Of a stretch of 36,347 nt of DNA, positions 16,056 through 24,181 are shown one piece after another. The DNA is taken from positions 1 through 36,347 of the forward strand of contig CAJURI010000021.1 in NCBI GenBank assembly GCA_910588795.1, read 5' to 3'. Position 1 is the stretch's first letter; the number at the start of each line of letters is the position of its first letter. Below the pieces are notes generated by a model. It was not told where the DNA came from. It saw only the letters and a list, made by a program, of their open reading frames with translations, and made no database searches. The position numbers were made by a program, and so were the translations under genes. This stretch comes from an uncultured Duncaniella sp. GTDB lineage: Bacteria > Bacteroidota > Bacteroidia > Bacteroidales > Muribaculaceae.

Positions 16056-16964
16056 ATGCGGAGCCTTGACGACCTTGACAGAGTGATGAAGGAGTATGGC
16101 CTGTACCTCAGGCTGGAGAGGGGGCTTTCGGACAATACCCGCGAGGGGTATATGCGCGATGTGTCGAGGCTGCTTGCCTGGCTTACGGGCGAGGTGAGGC
16201 AACTCAGGGATGTGACCATCGACACTCTCAGGCTTTATCTCGGAGATCTCCATGATGTGGGGATCGCTGTGAGGTCGCAGGCGAGGATCGTTGCGTCGCT
16301 GAGGTCATTTTTCGGTTACCTATCAATGGAGGGTTACCTCCCGGGCAACCCTGCGGAGCTGCTTGAGACCCCCAGGCTTGGGCTGCACCTGCCTGAGGTG
16401 CTGACTGTCGGGGAGATCGACAGCATGATCGCCGCGATAGACTGCTCCAAGGAGGAGTGCCGGCGTGACCGGGCCATGATGGAGGTGCTTTACGGGTGCG
16501 GGCTGCGCGTGAGCGAGATGACAGGGCTTGAGATATCGCGGACTTATCTTGACGACGGTTTCCTCGTGGTGCTCGGCAAGGGGGACAAGGAGAGGATGGT
16601 GCCGATGTCGGAGACGTCGGTGGAAGAGGTCAGGGAGTGGCTGAAGGACCGCAGCCGCATGAAGGTGAAGCCCGGAGACGAGAATATACTGTTTCTCAAC
16701 CGGCGCGGCGGGAGGCTCACGCGCCAGCGGGCGTTTCAGATAGTCAAGGGGCTTGCCGAGGCGGCCGGCATACGCAAGAGCATTTCGCCCCACACGCTGC
16801 GCCATTCGTTTGCCACGCATCTGCTTGAGGGGGGCGCGAATCTGCGTGCCATACAGCAGATGCTCGGGCATGAGTCGATAGCTACGACGCAGATCTATAT
16901 ACATCTCGACGCCTCCACTCTCCGGTCGGACATACTTGCATATCATCCCAGAAATCTCCGTTAG
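16056..16964 (+). CDS. xerD: Site-specific tyrosine recombinase XerD
   Basis: XerD acts with XerC at dif to resolve chromosome dimers. The 302-residue protein has the N-terminal SAM-like core-binding domain (residues 5-95) and the catalytic domain with Arg151 (GCGLRVSE), Lys175 (GKGDKER), His246-x-x-Arg249 (SPHTLRHSFATHLLEGG), His272 (GHESIATTQIY) and the nucleophile Tyr281. The end HPRN is typical of Bacteroidales XerD. All catalytic residues are present. It lies 1.3 kb from a 196-bp inverted-repeat element, but its sequence points to the housekeeping enzyme rather than an invertase of a surface locus. Confidence 0.93.
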   Translation: MRSLDDLDRVMKEYGLYLRLERGLSDNTREGYMRDVSRLLAWLTGEVRQLRDVTIDTLRLYLGDLHDVGIAVRSQARIVASLRSFFGYLSMEGYLPGNPAELLETPRLGLHLPEVLTVGEIDSMIAAIDCSKEECRRDRAMMEVLYGCGLRVSEMTGLEISRTYLDDGFLVVLGKGDKERMVPMSETSVEEVREWLKDRSRMKVKPGDENILFLNRRGGRLTRQRAFQIVKGLAEAAGIRKSISPHTLRHSFATHLLEGGANLRAIQQMLGHESIATTQIYIHLDASTLRSDILAYHPRNLR

Positions 16965-17071
16965 CGGCTTCGGTCCCGGCGATGGCGGGGAGCGGGGCTT
17001 TAACATGTGTTATGAAACACCCTCTTAAAAGTTTTTTTGTGCGGTGTCGCAACATCCGCAACACTTTGGGC

Positions 17072-17103
17072 TTGTCATGTGGCGCGTAGCGGTGTTATAT
17101 TTG
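17072..17103 (+). promoter_or_regulatory. Promoter of the OmpA-family gene
   Basis: TTGT (17072-17075), 20 bases and TATATTTG (17096-17103), 22 bases before ATG 17126. The -7 box is a full match, the -33 box partial. Confidence 0.6.
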
Positions 17104-17125
17104 TAGTCCAAACGTTAAAAAGACT

Positions 17126-18268
17126 ATGATTATGAGATGTAACGCCTATAAGGTGATCGCCGCAGTAGCAGCGTCACTTTTTGCCGTGCCGGCGAGCATG
17201 ACTGCGCAGGATGCCGCAGCCCGGACAGTAGAGATAGCCGAGACGGCCGAGTTTGTCCCCCATTGGTTCATGCAGCTTCAGGCCGGGGGCGCGTATACCG
17301 TGGGAGAGAGCAATACGTTCAAGGATCTGTTGTCGCCGGCGGCGTCGCTTTATGCCGGCTACAGGTTCAGCCCTGTGATCGGTGTGCGAGCCGGCGTGAG
17401 CGGCTGGCAGGCCCGCGGCATATGGGTGGCTCCGCGCGAGAAGTATAAATTCAATTATCTGCAGGGGAATGTGGATCTTATGGTGTCGCTTACGAATGCC
17501 TTCTGCGGCTATTCCCCGGCGCGCCGGCTTGACGTGTATGCCTTTGCCGGCGTGGGTGGAGCCTTAGGGTTCCATAACAGTGAGGCGGTCGCGCTTGCCG
17601 CCCGCGGATGTGACTTTGAAAAACTGTGGACCGGGAAAAAGTTTTTCCCGGCAGGCCGTGTCGGCGCGGGTGTCGACATCAAGGTGGGACGCCGCGTGGC
17701 CATCAATCTTGAGGTGAATGCCAATATGCTTCCCGACAAGTTCAACTCCAAGAAAGGGAGCACATTTGACTGGCAGTTCAACGGGCTTGTCGGCGTGACC
17801 TACAGTTTCGGCTCTGCGGCCAGGAAAGAGATAGCCGTTGTGGAGGAGACCGTGGAGGTGCAGCCGGCCCCCGCCCCGCAGCCGGTGGTGGCTCCGGAGC
17901 CTGCAAGACCGGCCCCTGCTCCTGCGCCTGTTGAGACTGTGAAGCCGGCCGAAATGAAGCAGGATGTGTTCTTCCTGATCAATTCCTCGCAGGTGCGTCC
18001 TGCCGAGCAGTCCAAGATAGACGCTCTCGCCGGATATATGAAGCAGTATCCTGACGCCAAGGTCACCGTGACGGGATATGCCGACAAGGCTACCGGCTCG
18101 GCGCGTTACAACATGACCATCTCACGCAAGCGCGCTCAGGCTGTGGCCGATGCCCTTACGAAAGCCGGAATCGCCCCGGCCCGCATCACCGTCGAGGCCA
18201 AGGGTGACACCGAGCAGCCATTCGAAGGTGTAGAGAAGAACCGCGTCGCCATAGCAATAGCAAGATAG
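17126..18268 (+). CDS. OmpA-family outer-membrane protein
   Basis: A 380-residue two-domain envelope protein. A signal peptide with an Ala-Gln-type cleavage region (SMTAQDAAA) is followed by an eight-strand-like beta barrel (about residues 40-235), a Pro/Ala/Val-rich linker (QPAPAPQPVV and repeats), and a C-terminal OmpA domain (about 275-380) with VTVTGYADKATGSARYN and the SRKRAQAVADAL peptidoglycan-binding helix with its Arg. It probably links outer membrane and peptidoglycan. It has its own promoter and is followed 16 bases after the stop by a mobile element. A second ATG at codon 3 (17132) is also possible. Confidence 0.92.
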   Translation: MIMRCNAYKVIAAVAASLFAVPASMTAQDAAARTVEIAETAEFVPHWFMQLQAGGAYTVGESNTFKDLLSPAASLYAGYRFSPVIGVRAGVSGWQARGIWVAPREKYKFNYLQGNVDLMVSLTNAFCGYSPARRLDVYAFAGVGGALGFHNSEAVALAARGCDFEKLWTGKKFFPAGRVGAGVDIKVGRRVAINLEVNANMLPDKFNSKKGSTFDWQFNGLVGVTYSFGSAARKEIAVVEETVEVQPAPAPQPVVAPEPARPAPAPAPVETVKPAEMKQDVFFLINSSQVRPAEQSKIDALAGYMKQYPDAKVTVTGYADKATGSARYNMTISRKRAQAVADALTKAGIAPARITVEAKGDTEQPFEGVEKNRVAIAIAR

Positions 18269-18284
18269 ATGCCGCTTTAGGCTC

Positions 18285-18480
18285 TAAGTAACTCTTATAA
18301 ATTAGTTATAATTAAAATAATTTCAAGTAACCCTTCGGGCTGACACATCCTTATTCGTCTTTTCGGCGTTTTTCGCACTGTCACTCAGTTGTGTAGCTCG
18401 CTACACTCCTTCGCTCCATTTCGAAAACCACTCGAAAATACTTCATAATTATGTGTCAGCTAATTTATGCGAGTTACTTA
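18285..18480. mobile_element. 196-bp miniature inverted-repeat element, copy 2
   Basis: Identical to 1775-1970 and in the same orientation, again just after a stop codon (here that of the OmpA-family gene). The left boundary is CTC|TA and the right TA|AGAG, compatible with a TA target duplication. It has no internal gene and no TAnnTTTG promoter on either strand. Confidence 0.8.
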
Positions 18481-18733
18481 AGAGTTTTTAAGCAATCTTT
18501 AAGCCTTTTTCAAACGACCGCAACCTGACCATCAATGTTTTTTAGCGGACGGCCCTTGGAAGATTCACAGATCTTTCAAGGCTCGCCTTGCTTTTGTCTG
18601 ACATGATGATCCCGTTGGCATTTTTCGAGAATGTTTTAAACAACCATTAAGAGAATATTTTTAACATCCTCTTAAGCATCCGGATTTTTAAATAAGTCCT
18701 TCGTCCGGCTGTGTTAACACTTATTAACTTTTA

Positions 18734-18743
18734 GGGGGGGGGG
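18734..18743 (+). repeat. 10-base G homopolymer upstream of the fimbrial cluster
   Basis: Ten consecutive Gs end 21 bases before TAATTTTG (18765-18772). A -33 element would be expected at about 18741-18744, that is at the end of this run. Length changes here would alter the promoter upstream region without touching a coding frame. Confidence 0.85.
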
Positions 18744-18764
18744 AGTAAAAACATTTATTTGTAT

Positions 18765-18772
18765 TAATTTTG
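18765..18772 (+). promoter_or_regulatory. Candidate -7 box of the fimbrial operon
   Basis: TAATTTTG fits TAnnTTTG. No TTTG stands 19-21 bases upstream; the G run is there instead. The leader to ATG 18909 would be about 130 bases. A promoter without a -33 element suggests dependence on an activator or on the length of the run. Confidence 0.45.
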
Positions 18773-18908
18773 TCTAAATTACGAAGACTTTATAGACGGT
18801 TGTTTTGTCACATATCTTTAAAATCAATCTTTTTTTAATTTATTGAGAGGATATTTTGATTGAAATCAATCCAAGCTATATATAATACCAATCATAAATT
18901 CACTGTTA

Positions 18909-19532
18909 ATGAGACCATTCATAATAGCCCTGATCTCAGGGATCATGACTATTGCAACTGTCGGGGCACAGGAACCTGTAGACGCGGGGAATGTGTCTCT
19001 TCCATCTGAACGCTTTGCGCTCAAAACCAATCTCATATATGATGCCTTGCTCATGCCTTCGCTCGAAATAGAGTATATGGTAAACGATAAATGGTCAGTG
19101 GCACTGGAGGGGGATCTTGCATGGTGGAAGAACGATCCAAAGCATAAGTATTACCAGATAATGTATATACAGCCTGAGGCCAAATGGTGGTTCCGTGCAA
19201 AAGGTCCCTGGCATGGCATGTATGCCGGATTTCTTGCCGGAGGAGGCAAATATGACCTCGAGAACGGCAAGAAAGGTTACAAGGGGGAGGGTTTCATAAC
19301 CGGTTTCAGCTTCGGTTACATGTGGCCCGTATCGCGCAACCTGTCCTTGGAAGCAGCTTTGGGAATAGGATATATGTACACAAGATATAAGGAGTACCAT
19401 CCGTATGACGGACATTATCTGTATGACCGTACGGCCACGACCAATTATTTCGGGCCTGTCAAGGCCAAATTCGCTTTTGTGTGGCGTTTCACAGGCTTCA
19501 AAAGCAATAGCAGGAAAGGAGGCGTGAAATGA
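18909..19532 (+). CDS. DUF3575 protein of the fimbrial cluster
   Basis: A 207-residue exported protein with signal peptide (cleavage after IATVGA, before QEP). The remainder alternates short amphipathic strands ending in aromatic residues (ALKTNLIYDALLMPSLEIEY, WSVALEGDLAWW, GFSFGYMWPV) and closes with FAFVWRF, as in an outer-membrane beta barrel of the DUF3575 family. Such genes recur at the head of Mfa/Fim-like loci in Bacteroidales; the role in fimbria assembly is inferred from this position only. Its stop overlaps the next ATG (ATGA), so it is cotranslated with the DUF5119 gene. Confidence 0.85.
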   Translation: MRPFIIALISGIMTIATVGAQEPVDAGNVSLPSERFALKTNLIYDALLMPSLEIEYMVNDKWSVALEGDLAWWKNDPKHKYYQIMYIQPEAKWWFRAKGPWHGMYAGFLAGGGKYDLENGKKGYKGEGFITGFSFGYMWPVSRNLSLEAALGIGYMYTRYKEYHPYDGHYLYDRTATTNYFGPVKAKFAFVWRFTGFKSNSRKGGVK

Positions 19533-20575
19533 GGATTCATTGTAAAAATGCCATACGGGCCCTGCTTTTGGGTATGATATTGTGCAGTGTGGCCTCGTCA
19601 TGCCGCAAGGACTTGTGCTATAATCATTTCAGAGCAGCCTCGGTGTCGCTTGACTGGGAATATGCCTGGGAGCGTGACTACGGAATGCATTATGCCGATA
19701 TATGGGACGAGGACCTGCACGGGTTTTCCTATAATTCATTGTTGCCCGGGCGTCCCGAGGGCGTGACTCTGCTCGTATATGGCGATGAGGACTCCCCTTC
19801 GGTGTCATTCATGGGGGCGGAAGGGGCCGATGTCAGCATGTATGGCGACGAGTCGCGATCGTTTCTGTTCTACAATAATGATACCGAGTATATAGTGATC
19901 TCCGATGTCGGGAAATTGCCTTCAGCCAGGGCGAGCACGACGGGCCGTTCACGCTCCTCTCTGACTAAAATAACCGAACTGCATCCTGACGAACGCACCA
20001 TAAATCCGCCGGATGTGCTTTTTGCGTCCTTTGTCGAGGAAGCGCCTGAAGTAGGGGTCCATCAGTTGAAGCCGCTGCGTGTGAATATGCAACCTTTGGT
20101 GTACACTTACATCATACGCTACGAGTTCGAGCATGGCAAAGAGCATGTCGCGCTTGCCCGTGGAGCTCTTGCCGGAATGGCGGAGAGTGTGTATCTGCGC
20201 GACGGTGTGACTTCGGAAGAGAGTGCGACACTCCTGTATGATTGCGTGATGACAGATTATGGCGCAATGGCAAAGGTAAGGTCGTTCGGAATTCCCGGTT
20301 TTCCGGATGAATATTATGGCCGCGCTCCCCGGACCGGCAACGGGCATATATACACACTCAATCTGGAAGTGCGCCTTACGAACGGCAATATCAAGGAGCT
20401 GACGTTTGATGTGACCCCTCAGCTTGAACGGCAGCCCCGAGGCGGTGTCATCACTGTAAGAGGCATCCGTGTGGAGGACAGCGAAAACCAAAGCGATTCG
20501 GGCTTCGATGTCACAGTGGAGGACTGGGGCGAGCATGAGGACATAGATCTTCCTGTGGGCAGCCAGCAATTATAA
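19529..20575 (+). CDS. DUF5119 lipoprotein of the fimbrial cluster
   Basis: A 348-residue lipoprotein with lipobox VASSC (Cys25) and, directly after it, RKDLCYNH, the start motif typical of DUF5119. The N-terminal half carries VSLDWEYAW and GVTLLVYGDE, a beta-sandwich-like pattern shared with Mfa2/FimB-type proteins; the C-terminal half ends with DVTVEDWGEHEDIDLPV. It lies between DUF3575 and the first fimbrillin, the usual place of the cell-wall anchor or assembly protein in such loci. Role as fimbrial anchor is inference. Confidence 0.82.
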   Translation: MRIHCKNAIRALLLGMILCSVASSCRKDLCYNHFRAASVSLDWEYAWERDYGMHYADIWDEDLHGFSYNSLLPGRPEGVTLLVYGDEDSPSVSFMGAEGADVSMYGDESRSFLFYNNDTEYIVISDVGKLPSARASTTGRSRSSLTKITELHPDERTINPPDVLFASFVEEAPEVGVHQLKPLRVNMQPLVYTYIIRYEFEHGKEHVALARGALAGMAESVYLRDGVTSEESATLLYDCVMTDYGAMAKVRSFGIPGFPDEYYGRAPRTGNGHIYTLNLEVRLTNGNIKELTFDVTPQLERQPRGGVITVRGIRVEDSENQSDSGFDVTVEDWGEHEDIDLPVGSQQL

Positions 20576-20627
20576 TCATGTTAAAACTATCACATATAAT
20601 TTATTAACCGTTTTATTATCTCATTTT

Positions 20628-21734
20628 ATGAAGAAATCATTATCACTGATTGCTGTGGCAGCCATGTCGTTGACCGCATGCACGCAGTCGGATGTGATTG
20701 AAGAGAACGTGCAGAGCAACAATGCCATCGGTTTCAATACCATGGTCAACAGAGGTTCGCGTGCTATCGAAAGCAACACATTCAAGCAGTTCTATGTATT
20801 TGGCAACTACCATTCAGACAGTAAACCCGCTGCACCTGTGGAGGTGTTTACCGGTACATCCGTCACACGTGAAAACACCACGGACGGTACTCCATGGACA
20901 TATACCGGCAAACGCTACTGGATAAATGGAGCCAAATACTATTTCTCGGCTTATGCCATCGATGGAGGCACCATAGAGAAAGGCACTCCTGTCTATACAC
21001 ACGATGATGCCGGTAAATATACATTTAAAATCAGCGATTTCATCTGTGACCATACTCAGCAGAAGGATCTCGTATATGCAGCAGCTGGTTCTTTTGAGTC
21101 GCCTATAGTAGGAAAAAATGAGGATAATGCTGTGGTGCCATTCGCATTCAAGCATGTGCTTTCCCGTCTTGATTTCGTGTTCAAGACCAATTTCCCTGAA
21201 GGCTACAAAGTTACAATCAGCAGTGTGACAGTACAGGATGTCCGCAACAAAGCAACATTCACAGGAAAGCAGTATGCTGCCGACGCCAACGTCTCTGCTG
21301 ATGCTGTAGGCTCATGGAGCGAGCCGGAACGCGTTCCTGAAACACCTTACATCTCAGTTCCGTTTGAGACAGGCGCAAATATGACCATAGATAACACTAT
21401 GACTGACGGACTCCGCTCCGGCTTTGTCTATGTGATACCTTACCATTATAAGACATTGGCCCAAAATGGCAAGGGTGTGGCTATCCAGTTCACTGTACTC
21501 GTTAAGGATCCTGCCGGTAACGAAGTGCTCAACAAGCAGCTTGCAGGCCGCTGGCGTCCGATGTGGGATATGAACAAGACATATACCTACACCATAAATA
21601 TCAATGGCGAGGCTTCCGGTCTTGAGGAGATCCAGTTCAGCGGAAGCGTCGGCGACTGGGTAACCGGCACACCTGCCAATCCGTCGTTTGATCTTGGCGC
21701 AGGCGAGCTTCCTTCAATCGAGCCACAGGCCTGA
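20628..21734 (+). CDS. Fimbrillin family protein, probable major shaft subunit
   Basis: A 368-residue Mfa/FimA-like fimbrillin. Type V fimbrillins are exported as lipoproteins, trimmed at an Arg and polymerised by strand exchange. The lipobox is LTAC (Cys18); NRGSRAIESNTFKQFYVFGNY follows, with Arg residues at about 45-48 that could serve as the trimming site (inference). Inner motifs are RYWINGAKYYFSAYAI, FAFKHVLSRLDFVF and MNKTYTYTININ, all characteristic of the family. It uses more A/T-ending codons than its neighbours, as highly expressed surface subunits often do. A C8-G8 hairpin follows, which would reduce read-through, consistent with this being the major subunit. Confidence 0.88.
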   Translation: MKKSLSLIAVAAMSLTACTQSDVIEENVQSNNAIGFNTMVNRGSRAIESNTFKQFYVFGNYHSDSKPAAPVEVFTGTSVTRENTTDGTPWTYTGKRYWINGAKYYFSAYAIDGGTIEKGTPVYTHDDAGKYTFKISDFICDHTQQKDLVYAAAGSFESPIVGKNEDNAVVPFAFKHVLSRLDFVFKTNFPEGYKVTISSVTVQDVRNKATFTGKQYAADANVSADAVGSWSEPERVPETPYISVPFETGANMTIDNTMTDGLRSGFVYVIPYHYKTLAQNGKGVAIQFTVLVKDPAGNEVLNKQLAGRWRPMWDMNKTYTYTININGEASGLEEIQFSGSVGDWVTGTPANPSFDLGAGELPSIEPQA

Positions 21735-21739
21735 CATTA

Positions 21740-21788
21740 CCCCCCCCATGTGGGTGAAATGACCACTACATTATGATGACGGGGGGGG
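21740..21788 (+). promoter_or_regulatory. C8/G8 hairpin between the first two fimbrillin genes
   Basis: Eight Cs at 21740-21747 and eight Gs at 21781-21788 are complementary, with an extra inner hairpin GTGG...CCAC in the loop. A 4-codon frame (ATG 21748, MWVK) begins right after the Cs. Both arms are slippage-prone homopolymers. It probably attenuates transcription after the first fimbrillin gene. Confidence 0.55.
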
Positions 21789-21813
21789 AGACCCCTGTCA
21801 TCAATCCATATCC

Positions 21814-21862
21814 GCCAAGGGCACTTGTCCGATCGACAAATGTCCGGCCGGGTGCCCTTGGC
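21814..21862 (+). terminator. Hairpin before the second fimbrillin gene
   Basis: GCCAAGGGCAC (21814-21824) and GTGCCCTTGGC (21852-21862) form a perfect 11-bp stem, with an inner TTGTC/GACAA stem in the loop. Only a weak T tract (TTTAATT) follows, so it is more likely a partial terminator or RNA stabiliser than a full stop. Confidence 0.55.
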
Positions 21863-21883
21863 TTTAATTACACTTTCACAACA

Positions 21884-22924
21884 ATGCAGTTGCAACTGAA
21901 TCATATAGCCGCTGTCATGGCAGTCATGCTGTCCGCGACGTCATGTTCCGACAGCAAGGAAGAAACGACCTTGCAGCCTGATGCGCAGGGGTGCGCACTG
22001 ACGTTTGCCGCTCACAACAGTTCGCGTAGCCTTATTGAAAAGGACGGCGACCTGTATGCCGGCGGATTTGCCGTGTGGGGAGAGTATGTTCCCATGAACA
22101 AACCCGGGAGCCCGGTCAACGTGTTTACGGCAACTCCTGTGACCCACACTGACGCCGGCGGATGGGGATATACCGACACACGATATTGGTTTGTGGGTCA
22201 GGCGTATTCGTTTGTGGCCTTGCATCCGGCATCGGTTGCCGCTGAAGCACGTTATGAGGGTGGCACAACACTTGGCTTGACGGGCTACGACGTGATATCC
22301 GGCAGTCACAAGGGGGTTGATCTCCTTGCCGATGCCGCCACGCGTCAGTGCACGGATTTAGGCATGGGTGTTGTCGGTTTCAACTTCAGGCACCTGCTTG
22401 CCCAGCTTAACTTTGTTCCGCGCCTGAATCCGGCAGTGACACAGACCGTGGTCATAGACGAGGCGTCGGTCTACGGCATCCCTTCGGCCGGTACATGGAC
22501 AGGATTCAGTGCCGACGGGACCTTCTCATGGGTTGCAGACACCGGCACCGGAAGCATGACCACACAGGCCCGTCCTCTCGGGGCCATCAATTCGGCTGTG
22601 AGTGTCTCCAATAGCGACGCCGAGATCAAACCACTGTTCACAAATACCAATCCTTTGCTTTGTGTGCCTCAGGCAGTGCCTTATGAGGCAGTGATCCGCG
22701 TCACATATCACTATGCCGACACACCTGACAACAAGATCACTTCGGTGTATAATCTGCAGCTGGCTTCGACGACATTGCTTAACGGGTGGGAAGCCGGCAA
22801 GTCCTATCGCTATACATTCGAGATAGGCAGCAATGACTTCATCCTTTTCTCTGAGCCGGAGGTTATGCCCTGGGATGAAAAGGGTGGCAGCAATATCATC
22901 ATACAGGGTGATGAGACTGCTTAA
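21884..22924 (+). CDS. Fimbrillin family protein, accessory subunit 1
   Basis: A 346-residue lipoprotein with lipobox SATSC (Cys21) after a basic-poor but typical hydrophobic stretch (IAAVMAVMLSA). The mature part has the fimbrillin pattern: LTFAAHNSSRSL, GGFAVWGEYV, RYWFVGQAYSFVALHP, FNFRHLLAQLNFV and GKSYRYTFEIG near the C-terminus. ATG 21884 is chosen since it begins the signal peptide. The frame is open back to 21773 across the G8 run, but those 37 codons (MMTGGETPV...) have no signal-peptide character. The likely role is a minor or tip-proximal subunit. It is 12 bases before the next gene. Confidence 0.85.
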   Translation: MQLQLNHIAAVMAVMLSATSCSDSKEETTLQPDAQGCALTFAAHNSSRSLIEKDGDLYAGGFAVWGEYVPMNKPGSPVNVFTATPVTHTDAGGWGYTDTRYWFVGQAYSFVALHPASVAAEARYEGGTTLGLTGYDVISGSHKGVDLLADAATRQCTDLGMGVVGFNFRHLLAQLNFVPRLNPAVTQTVVIDEASVYGIPSAGTWTGFSADGTFSWVADTGTGSMTTQARPLGAINSAVSVSNSDAEIKPLFTNTNPLLCVPQAVPYEAVIRVTYHYADTPDNKITSVYNLQLASTTLLNGWEAGKSYRYTFEIGSNDFILFSEPEVMPWDEKGGSNIIIQGDETA

Positions 22925-22936
22925 CGGACGAATAAC

Positions 22937-24151
22937 ATGATACATATGTGCAAAATCAAGATATTTTCATTACTGCTCACGGGCGTGACCTTGCTAACGC
23001 TGCCGTCGTGCAGTGAGGAACCGGCGTACGGAGAGACGCAGGATGATTCAACCTATATATTGTTCGGCAAGCCCGAGATCTCGCTTTTCGGGATCAGTTC
23101 GCGCAGCGGCATGGAGAATTCATTGGACGGAGATTTCTGTGTGTACGGCTATTGTGCGCCCAGGGATGTCGCAAACAATAAAGTGACCAACTGGAATAAC
23201 GCTCAGGCCGGATGGGTCAGCAAGTCGCCGTATGTCATACCGAATATATTCTGCAAGCAGAGGGTGGAACGCAACGGCAAATATGCGCTTGACAACGGCC
23301 AGCTCAGGAGCTGGGAAACGTATGCCGGACTTGACCCGTTGCAGTTCAAGTACACTTTCATATCGTATTATCCTCATGACGGAGGACTCTTCACTATGAA
23401 GACGCGCAATGACAAAAGCAACGAGGCCACAGCTGAATCAATGGGTGTGCCTGTGCTGACATTCAACATGCCGTTCAGAGACACGGGGAGTGCCGACCCG
23501 ACGGTGCGCCTAAACATAGGGGATATCAAGGATGCGATGATCGCAGCTGTGTTTGACCGCACCAGATCGCAGGGACCTGTGGATTTCCGTTTCGAGCATC
23601 TGCTGAGCGCGTTCAGATTTAAAATCAACAATTACACCAACCTGTTGCTTCAGATAAACAGGGTGGAGCTTTCGGGATCGTTTTTCAGGTCGGCGGACAT
23701 AGATTTCTCCGAGACCACTATTGCAAGGCCCAAGGCAACCGGCGAATACAGCGGGACATTTGTCATCCTTGACGGAGACGGCACGCCGCAGCAGATAGCG
23801 TCGCAGAGCGAGTCGGGGGATTTCCTTGGCGCATCGGACGAAAACAGTCATGAGGGTGTGACACTGATGCTGCTTGCCGACATAAATGCCGATAATCTTA
23901 AGAACTATAATTATCTCGGTCCGGGCACCGCTCCAACTCTGGTGCTTGACTACACATTGTACAACGAACAGAACAATACTGTGGTGGCGGATTATAAGAA
24001 TGTCACTACATCGTTCAATCCAGCCAATCCATCGGCCGGTGTGCGCTATACCGTGAATCTGAATTTTGTGGGCAATGAATTCATTCTTGTTTTCATGCCT
24101 GAAGGTGATTCATGGGAAGGTGACAAGGATAATGACATCATAATAAACTGA
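22937..24151 (+). CDS. Fimbrillin family protein, accessory subunit 2
   Basis: A 404-residue lipoprotein, lipobox LPSC (Cys25). Family features are GDFCVYGYCAPRD, KYTFISYYPHDGG, DFRFEHLLSAFRFKINN and a closing VRYTVNLNFVGNEFILVF. It resembles the preceding fimbrillin in overall plan but not closely in sequence. ATG 22937 is taken; ATG 22946 (codon 4) is also plausible. It is 12 bases after the previous gene and shortly before the DUF4906 gene, so these three are probably one unit making the fimbrial tip complex (compare Mfa3-Mfa4-Mfa5 of Porphyromonas; inference). Confidence 0.85.
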   Translation: MIHMCKIKIFSLLLTGVTLLTLPSCSEEPAYGETQDDSTYILFGKPEISLFGISSRSGMENSLDGDFCVYGYCAPRDVANNKVTNWNNAQAGWVSKSPYVIPNIFCKQRVERNGKYALDNGQLRSWETYAGLDPLQFKYTFISYYPHDGGLFTMKTRNDKSNEATAESMGVPVLTFNMPFRDTGSADPTVRLNIGDIKDAMIAAVFDRTRSQGPVDFRFEHLLSAFRFKINNYTNLLLQINRVELSGSFFRSADIDFSETTIARPKATGEYSGTFVILDGDGTPQQIASQSESGDFLGASDENSHEGVTLMLLADINADNLKNYNYLGPGTAPTLVLDYTLYNEQNNTVVADYKNVTTSFNPANPSAGVRYTVNLNFVGNEFILVFMPEGDSWEGDKDNDIIIN

Positions 24152-24181
24152 CGACGGGAGGTGGCAAAGACAATAGATATC

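Larger units (their letters stand above)
18481..18908. other. Leader and regulatory region of the fimbrial cluster
   Basis: About 430 bases without a convincing gene. It holds a hairpin CCTTGGAAGAT (18554-18564) with ATCTTTCAAGG (18571-18581), whose right arm overlaps a second, T-followed hairpin AAGGCTCGCCTT (18578-18589); a minus-strand 20-codon frame (18604-18542, MSDKSKASLERSVNLPRAVR); a GTTTTAAACAACC motif near 18634 resembling the end of the 285-bp element; an 8-bp inverted repeat CTTAAGAG (about 18478) with CTCTTAAG (about 18670); a 10-G run and a candidate -7 box. Parts look like decayed repeat DNA. Confidence 0.5.

Noticed and set aside
24161..24181. GTG start seven codons upstream of the DUF4906 gene
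   Set aside because: The signal peptide begins naturally at ATG 24182.
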